NCBI RefSeq assembly: GCF_902459645.1
Contig: NZ_CABPSK010000004.1
Location: 620,001-684,000 of the forward strand
Direction of reading: 5' to 3'
From: Pandoraea pneumonica
GTDB lineage: Bacteria > Pseudomonadota > Gammaproteobacteria > Burkholderiales > Burkholderiaceae
Length of the DNA: 64,000 bases
Shown: in pieces, positions 59,796 through 64,000 of the stretch
Layout of the letters: each line of letters begins with the position of its first letter
How positions within the stretch are numbered: the first letter of the stretch is position 1
Notes under the pieces: generated by a model
What the model was told of the DNA's origin: nothing
Seen by the model: the letters and a program-made list of their open reading frames with translations, nothing else
Databases searched by the model: none
Translations under genes and position numbers: made by a program

Positions 59796-60614
59796 TCAAC
59801 TGCCGCCAAACCAGTTGTAGCCCTGGTCTTCCCAGTACCCGCCCGGGTAGGTGTTCGTCACGAAAATCGCGCGGATATGTTTGGGATTCTTGTAGCCGAG
59901 CTTCGTCGGGATGCGCAGCTTCATCGGAAAGCCGTACTCCCTCGGCAGCGTCTGGCCGTCGTAAGTCAGCGCGAGCAGCGTCTGCGGATGCAGTGCCGTC
60001 GGCATATCGATACTCGTGTAGTAGTCGTCGGCGCACTTGAAGCCGACGTAACGCGCCGTGGTGTCGGCACCGATGCGCTTGAGAAAATCGGCAAACGTCA
60101 CGCCGCCCCAGCGCCCAATCGCGCTCCACCCCTCCACGCACACGTGGCGCGTGATCTGCTCGGCCGCACGCGCCTGAGCAAACGTGGTTAGCGTGTCGAG
60201 CCGCCACGGGGCTTTGTCGGCGATCAGGCCCGACAACTCCAGTTGATACTCGGCCGGGTCGACCACGGGGGCCTCGTCCATCGAATAGAACGCGTTGAAC
60301 GGAAACGGCCGCGTGATCTGCGACGCCTTAAACGTCGGTGCCAGCACGTCGCCGCGAAACAGCGCCGCCTGCACCCGGTCGTTCCAGCGCGACATCTTGT
60401 CGAGCGCCGATTCCACGCTCGGGTTGTCGTCAAGCGAGCAGCCCGAGAGCAGCGCTACGCCGCCGAGCGTCAAGGTGCGCGAGAGAAATGCGCGGCGCGA
60501 CGGCTCGCTCACCCGGCGTGTCACCAGCGCGCGCGCCTCCTTGAGAATCGCGTCGCCGTCGCGCACGATCAGCGACTGACCATCGTCGTTGCCGCTACGT
60601 TTAAAGAGAGCCAT
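59796..60614 (-). CDS. Molybdopterin-dependent oxidoreductase, sulfite-oxidase/YedY-like, Tat-exported
   Basis: A 272-residue protein started at the ATG at 60614. A twin-arginine signal (SRRAFLSRTLTLGGVALLSGC) lies unusually far in, at about 37-57, and ends in a lipobox-like LSGC, so it may be a Tat lipoprotein. The molybdenum-ligating cysteine is in RHVCVEGWSAIGRWGGV. FADFLKRIGADTTARYVGFKCADDYYTSIDM and REYGFPMKLRIPTKLGYKNPKHI are typical of the small catalytic subunits of the YedY/sulfite-oxidase fold. The next gene encodes a cytochrome b, so electrons probably pass to the membrane. The substrate is unknown. Confidence 0.9.
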   Translation of the reverse strand: MALFKRSGNDDGQSLIVRDGDAILKEARALVTRRVSEPSRRAFLSRTLTLGGVALLSGCSLDDNPSVESALDKMSRWNDRVQAALFRGDVLAPTFKASQITRPFPFNAFYSMDEAPVVDPAEYQLELSGLIADKAPWRLDTLTTFAQARAAEQITRHVCVEGWSAIGRWGGVTFADFLKRIGADTTARYVGFKCADDYYTSIDMPTALHPQTLLALTYDGQTLPREYGFPMKLRIPTKLGYKNPKHIRAIFVTNTYPGGYWEDQGYNWFGGS

Positions 60615-60667
60615 GGCAGTGTCTCGTCGTGAGTCTGTGAGGTATCGATGGGATAGCGACGGAACGC

Positions 60668-61378
60668 TTAGCGGCCGGTAATCATCGTGCGCAGCGTGCG
60701 GGGCACGAGCGCCACCATGACCACGTGCACCACGATGAACGCGACCAACCCTGACATCGCGAGAAAGTGCACCCAGCGCGCGCCTTGGAAACCGCCGAAG
60801 AGGTCGCACAGCCAACCGAGTTGCACGGGTTTCCAGATCGCCAGCCCTGACGCGACGAGCAACACCAGATCGAGGACTGCAAACAGGTACGCGGCGCGTT
60901 GCACGTAGTTGTAATGACGCGGATCCTCATGCGTGAGGCGGCCACGCAGCGCGGCAAGCGCGTCGCGCACCACGCCTTTGATGGACAGCGGGAAGAAACG
61001 GCGTCCCATGCGCCCGCTCGCCAGATTCACCAGCAGATAGACGAGCCCATTGGCCACCAGCAGCCACATCGCGGCGAAGTGCCAGCGCAGTGCGCCGCCC
61101 AGCCAGCCGCCGAGGGTGATGTCGTTGGGAAACCGGAAATCGAACAGCGGCGAGGCGTTGTAAATACGCCAGCCGCTCGTGATCATCACGAGCACCGCCA
61201 CCACGTTCACCCAGTGGGTGATGCGCAGCCAGCCCGGCTGAACGACTGGGGAGGGGGTACGCACCGGAGACGGTGCACCGAACGGGTCCGACGGATCAGA
61301 CGCGCGCTTGGCTCGCGGATCGGCCGTAGCGGATGAGGCCGGTACGGCTAAGACAGCGGATTTTTGAGGGGCTCGCAT
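60668..61378 (-). CDS. Cytochrome b561-type membrane subunit of the molybdoenzyme
   Basis: A 236-residue membrane protein. After a Pro/Ser-rich cytoplasmic tail of about 50 residues come four helices, with heme-ligand histidines in WLRITHWVNVVAVLVMITSGWRIY, RWHFAAMWLLVANGLVYLLV, LLVASGLAIWKP and WVHFLAMSGLVAFIVVHVVMVAL. It belongs to the bacterial cytochrome b561/Ni-Fe hydrogenase b-type family. It is 53 bases upstream of the molybdoenzyme gene in the same direction, so the two form an oxidoreductase pair that connects to the quinone pool. Confidence 0.9.
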   Translation of the reverse strand: MRAPQKSAVLAVPASSATADPRAKRASDPSDPFGAPSPVRTPSPVVQPGWLRITHWVNVVAVLVMITSGWRIYNASPLFDFRFPNDITLGGWLGGALRWHFAAMWLLVANGLVYLLVNLASGRMGRRFFPLSIKGVVRDALAALRGRLTHEDPRHYNYVQRAAYLFAVLDLVLLVASGLAIWKPVQLGWLCDLFGGFQGARWVHFLAMSGLVAFIVVHVVMVALVPRTLRTMITGR

Positions 61379-61491
61379 GACGTCTCCATCGCTTGTTGTT
61401 GGCGTCGATGGAGACAGTGTTGTTCACTTTCAGTCACAAAGTCCTGTCAAAAAGATAAGCATTTTGTGAGATTTGGTCAGGACTTACGGAA

Positions 61492-61920
61492 TTACACGTC
61501 GTCGGGGTCCTGTTCGGAGGCCCCTTTGAGGTAGGCATCGAAGGTGGGGACGTGGGCGTCGAGCAGCGACCGAATCTCCCGGATGAGGGTGTCGTAGTGC
61601 GCGGTGAGGTTCTGGGCGAACGGCGTGAGCTGGGCCCCGCCGCCCGACACGCCGCCGATGTGGCGGGTTACCAGCGGCTCACGAAACTCGTGATTCATCG
61701 CCTCGACGAGCAGCCACGCGCGCCGATACGACATGCCCATTTGCCGGGCTGCCGCCGAGATCGAACCTGTGGCGTCGATGGCGCGCAACAGCGACAGACG
61801 CCCGGGGCCGAACACGGGCGTCTCGCCGTCGCGAATGCGCACCCGCACGTCGTAACCGGCCACGCCGGGCGGCACAAGCGTTTTTTCGGTGGTTTCCAAC
61901 AACGGCTCCTCAACTGGCAT
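61492..61920 (-). CDS. ModE-type winged-helix regulator without molbindin domains
   Basis: A 142-residue protein. Residues 20-130 match the ModE N-terminal domain: VRVRIRDGETPVFGPGRLSLLRAIDATGSISAAARQMGMSYRRAWLLVEAMNHEFREPLVTRHIGGVSGGGAQLTPFAQNL. E. coli ModE has two additional C-terminal molybdate-binding (TOBE) domains, absent here. Similar short proteins regulate molybdenum genes without binding molybdate themselves or bind it differently. It could read the ModE-like box before modA. It overlaps the following minus-strand gene start by 11 bases. Confidence 0.88.
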   Translation of the reverse strand: MPVEEPLLETTEKTLVPPGVAGYDVRVRIRDGETPVFGPGRLSLLRAIDATGSISAAARQMGMSYRRAWLLVEAMNHEFREPLVTRHIGGVSGGGAQLTPFAQNLTAHYDTLIREIRSLLDAHVPTFDAYLKGASEQDPDDV

Positions 61921-62542
61921 GGTTGCCCCACATCACGATAAGTATCAGGATCACCACGGCCACGACCCAAGGCCACCAGCGCGCCAGTCCGCTGCGACGC
62001 GCCGTACCAGGCGCGACGCGCGTCGCCCCCCCTGCGGCCCCTGCGGCCATTGCCGCGGCCACCTCACCGTCGGCGGCCACCGGCTCGCCCACGGCATGAT
62101 GCGGCGCAACAACGGCAATAAAGCGCGTGAGAAATTCGTCGGCAAAGCGGCGTGCCGCGTCGTCAATGAGAGAACTGTCGAGATGCGCGAGTTCGCCGCC
62201 GATCTGGGCGCGCGCGTCGTAGGTCAATACGGTAGTCATCGGTCCTTGCGGTTGGAGCGTAATGGCGGCAGTGCCGCGCCCGAACCCGGCAGACGGGCCC
62301 AGCCCGTCGAAATGGAGTGTGTAAGACGTGGGCGCGATCACGTCGGTGAGCGTCATCCGCCCGGTGAAGCGCCCTTTGACGGGCCCGGCCGAAGCCGCCA
62401 TCACGATCGACCAGGTGGTGTCGTCGATACGATCGAGCGATTCGCACCCGGGAATGCACTGGCGCAGCACGCCGGGATCGTTCAGCGCAATCCACGCAAC
62501 ATCCCGCGCCATCGGCAATTGCCGGCGATTCTGAAGTTCCAT
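61910..62542 (-). CDS. CoxG/SRPBCC-family protein with C-terminal membrane anchor
   Basis: A 210-residue protein with AAAGGG upstream of its ATG at 62542. The first 150 residues are a CoxG-type START-like domain (MELQNRRQLPMARDVAWIALNDPGVLRQCIPGCESLDRI, then GRFTGRMTLTDVIAPTSYTLHFDGLG). An Ala/Gly-rich linker leads to a terminal helix (WWPWVVAVVILILIVMWGNH). CoxG anchors or assembles molybdenum hydroxylases such as CO dehydrogenase at the membrane. The partner hydroxylase is not in the window, but the divergent XdhC/CoxI gene indicates that one exists. Confidence 0.88.
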   Translation of the reverse strand: MELQNRRQLPMARDVAWIALNDPGVLRQCIPGCESLDRIDDTTWSIVMAASAGPVKGRFTGRMTLTDVIAPTSYTLHFDGLGPSAGFGRGTAAITLQPQGPMTTVLTYDARAQIGGELAHLDSSLIDDAARRFADEFLTRFIAVVAPHHAVGEPVAADGEVAAAMAAGAAGGATRVAPGTARRSGLARWWPWVVAVVILILIVMWGNHAS

Positions 62543-62948
62543 TGCCCTTTCCCCTTTGCCGTCAGGCCACACGAAAAACGTGCCGGTGTTGCGGGTCTAC
62601 GGATCTGTCTGATGCGGCTGCTTTCCGGTTCGTCTCGAACATCGAAGTATTGTGACACGAGTTACCGCCCGAAGCGTCTCCTGCGACATTGGGTCCGAGG
62701 CCGCCGCCGTGCCGAATATCCGCTCGAATACAGCGCAAGGCAAGCCGGGCGCAGGCGCGATATACTCGCCGCATCACATCGAGCGGTTTCTCTTCGGCAA
62801 CAGCCGGTCCCTCGGCTGCCTGCATCGGCACTGCCTCCGCGCCTAGCGCGAGACATGGCGCCAGCTTGCGTGCATTGCCGTGTGACCGTGTCTTCGGTGC
62901 CTTGGCCCATCCGGGCCGCCGCTCGCGTATAGGCGAAGGAACCGTGCA
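62543..62948. other. Divergent intergenic region, CoxG/XdhC
   Basis: This 406-base gap shows no gene with support. It should contain the promoters of both flanking genes; GATATACT at 62758-62765 may be the -10 region for the rightward gene. Confidence 0.4.
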
Positions 62949-63971
62949 ATGGACAGTGTCGATCTGGAAGTGCTGAAGTCCGCCGTACAGTGGACCCGCG
63001 CGGGCTTTTTCGTCACGCTGGGCACTGTCGTGCGTACGTGGGGCTCGGCCCCGCGCCCCGTGGGCTCGATGCTCGCAATTCGTGAAGACGGCCATCTGGT
63101 CGGCTCCGTCTCCGGCGGTTGCGTCGAAGACGACCTCATCGCGCGTATTCGTGCCGGTGACTGGCCGCAAGACCGTCCGCAACTCACGAGCTATGGCGTG
63201 ACGGCCGAAGAAGCCCATCGTTTTGGTTTGCCGTGCGGCGGCACGCTGCAATTAGTGCTCGAGCCGGTGCGCGCGTCGTCGCGCATTCCCGATTTGCTCG
63301 ACGCCATCTCGCAGTTCCGCCTCGTGGTGCGCGAGTTGGACATGACCACCGGCGCGGTGCAAATCGCGCCCGGGCATCGCACACCGTCCGTCGAGTTCGA
63401 CGGGGAGCACCTCATCACGTCGCATGGTCCGCGTCACCGGTTGGTGGTGATTGGCGCGGGACAGTTGTCGAAGTACGTGGCGAGCATGGCCAACGCGCTC
63501 GACTATCACGTGATCGTGTGCGACCCGCGCACGGAGTACGCGGACGAGTGGCAGGTGCCGGGCACCGAACTCTCGCGCGAAATGCCCGACGATCTGATCG
63601 TGCGACTGCAACTCGACTCGCACAGCGCGGTGTTGACGCTCACGCACGATCCGAAGCTCGACGACATGGCGCTGCTCGAAGCGCTCAAATCGCCGGCGTT
63701 CTACATCGGCGCCATTGGCTCGCGCGTGAATAATGCGCGGCGGCGCGAGCGGCTGTCGCTATTCGATCTGAGTCAGGAAGAAATCGAGCGGCTGCACGGG
63801 CCGGTCGGTATGCACCTCGGCGCGCGCACCCCAGCCGAGATTGCCGTGGCAATTCTCGCTGAGATGACCGCCATCAAGAACGGCATCACGGTCACGCAAA
63901 CGTTTGCCGTGCGCTCGCCTGACGATCTGGACGGCGCCTCGCCTGCGTCGGAGTGCCGCACGGCGGCGTGA
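62949..63971 (+). CDS. XdhC/CoxI-family molybdenum-cofactor maturation protein
   Basis: A 340-residue protein. The N-terminal XdhC_CoxI domain contains TLGTVVRTWGSAPRPVGSMLAIREDGHLVGSVSGGCVEDDLIARI with the conserved cysteine in SGGCVE, and a second Cys in GLPCGG. The C-terminal Rossmann domain has RLVVIGAGQLSKYVASMANALDYHVIVCDPRTEYA and AFYIGAIGSRVNNARRRERL. Members bind molybdenum cofactor and insert the sulfurated form into xanthine-dehydrogenase/CO-dehydrogenase-type hydroxylases. The gene ends 29 bases before the window edge; a target enzyme may follow. Confidence 0.94.
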   Translation: MDSVDLEVLKSAVQWTRAGFFVTLGTVVRTWGSAPRPVGSMLAIREDGHLVGSVSGGCVEDDLIARIRAGDWPQDRPQLTSYGVTAEEAHRFGLPCGGTLQLVLEPVRASSRIPDLLDAISQFRLVVRELDMTTGAVQIAPGHRTPSVEFDGEHLITSHGPRHRLVVIGAGQLSKYVASMANALDYHVIVCDPRTEYADEWQVPGTELSREMPDDLIVRLQLDSHSAVLTLTHDPKLDDMALLEALKSPAFYIGAIGSRVNNARRRERLSLFDLSQEEIERLHGPVGMHLGARTPAEIAVAILAEMTAIKNGITVTQTFAVRSPDDLDGASPASECRTAA

Positions 63972-64000
63972 GCGAAGGATTCGTTCACCCATAAAAAAAG

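Overview
The window is a gene-dense stretch of a high-GC Gram-negative chromosome. The porin type, the NodT/RND and EmrAB-type efflux systems, FabV, the kynB-kynU-kynA order and the many LysR/IclR/MarR regulators suggest a betaproteobacterium of the Burkholderiaceae, most like Pandoraea or Burkholderia. That placement is an inference from gene content. I see no insertion sequence, prophage, CRISPR array or rRNA.

Layout. 0-7 kb: start of a citrate-type MFS transporter with a divergent LysR gene, a glycine-zipper envelope protein, an FMN-dependent 2-hydroxy-acid dehydrogenase with an upstream Lrp/AsnC gene, a porin and an amino-acid permease. 7-12.5 kb: a TetR gene divergent from a complete EmrA-EmrB-OprM type tripartite pump. 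12.5-13 kb: two identical tRNA-Arg(ACG) genes on the minus strand. 13-24.6 kb: mostly housekeeping (fadD, tcdA, an AsmA protein, pdxH, cfa, a DUF72 protein, fabV) plus a second DHA2-type exporter. 25-26.3 kb: two proteins I cannot assign. 26.4-31.3 kb: msrA, then a formimidoylglutamase gene in line with a polar amino-acid ABC transporter and an IclR regulator, probably a histidine-type uptake and catabolism unit.

31.5-43 kb is a catabolic block. A four-gene minus-strand operon (acyl-CoA synthetase, atypical acyl-CoA-dehydrogenase-fold protein, alpha/beta hydrolase, NicX-like ring-cleavage dioxygenase) is divergent from a flavin reductase and a MarR regulator, with a perfect palindrome between them. 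I regard this as the best candidate in the window for an undescribed pathway. It abuts the kynurenine genes kynB, kynU and kynA and a glutaryl-CoA dehydrogenase with its divergent IclR regulator.

43-48.7 kb: a 1-Cys peroxiredoxin, a YqjD/YqjE-like membrane stress operon, a compact set of type IV minor pilin genes without pilY1, and an acyl-CoA-binding protein. 49-56 kb: an AcrAB-OprM-type RND pump with a divergent AcrR-type repressor, and between them an operator nearly identical to the E. coli AcrR box. 56.4-64 kb is a molybdenum region: a ModE-box-like site, modABC, a MxKDx pentapeptide-repeat protein, a Tat-exported sulfite-oxidase-fold molybdoenzyme with its cytochrome b subunit, a short ModE-type regulator, a CoxG-like protein and an XdhC/CoxI maturation factor.
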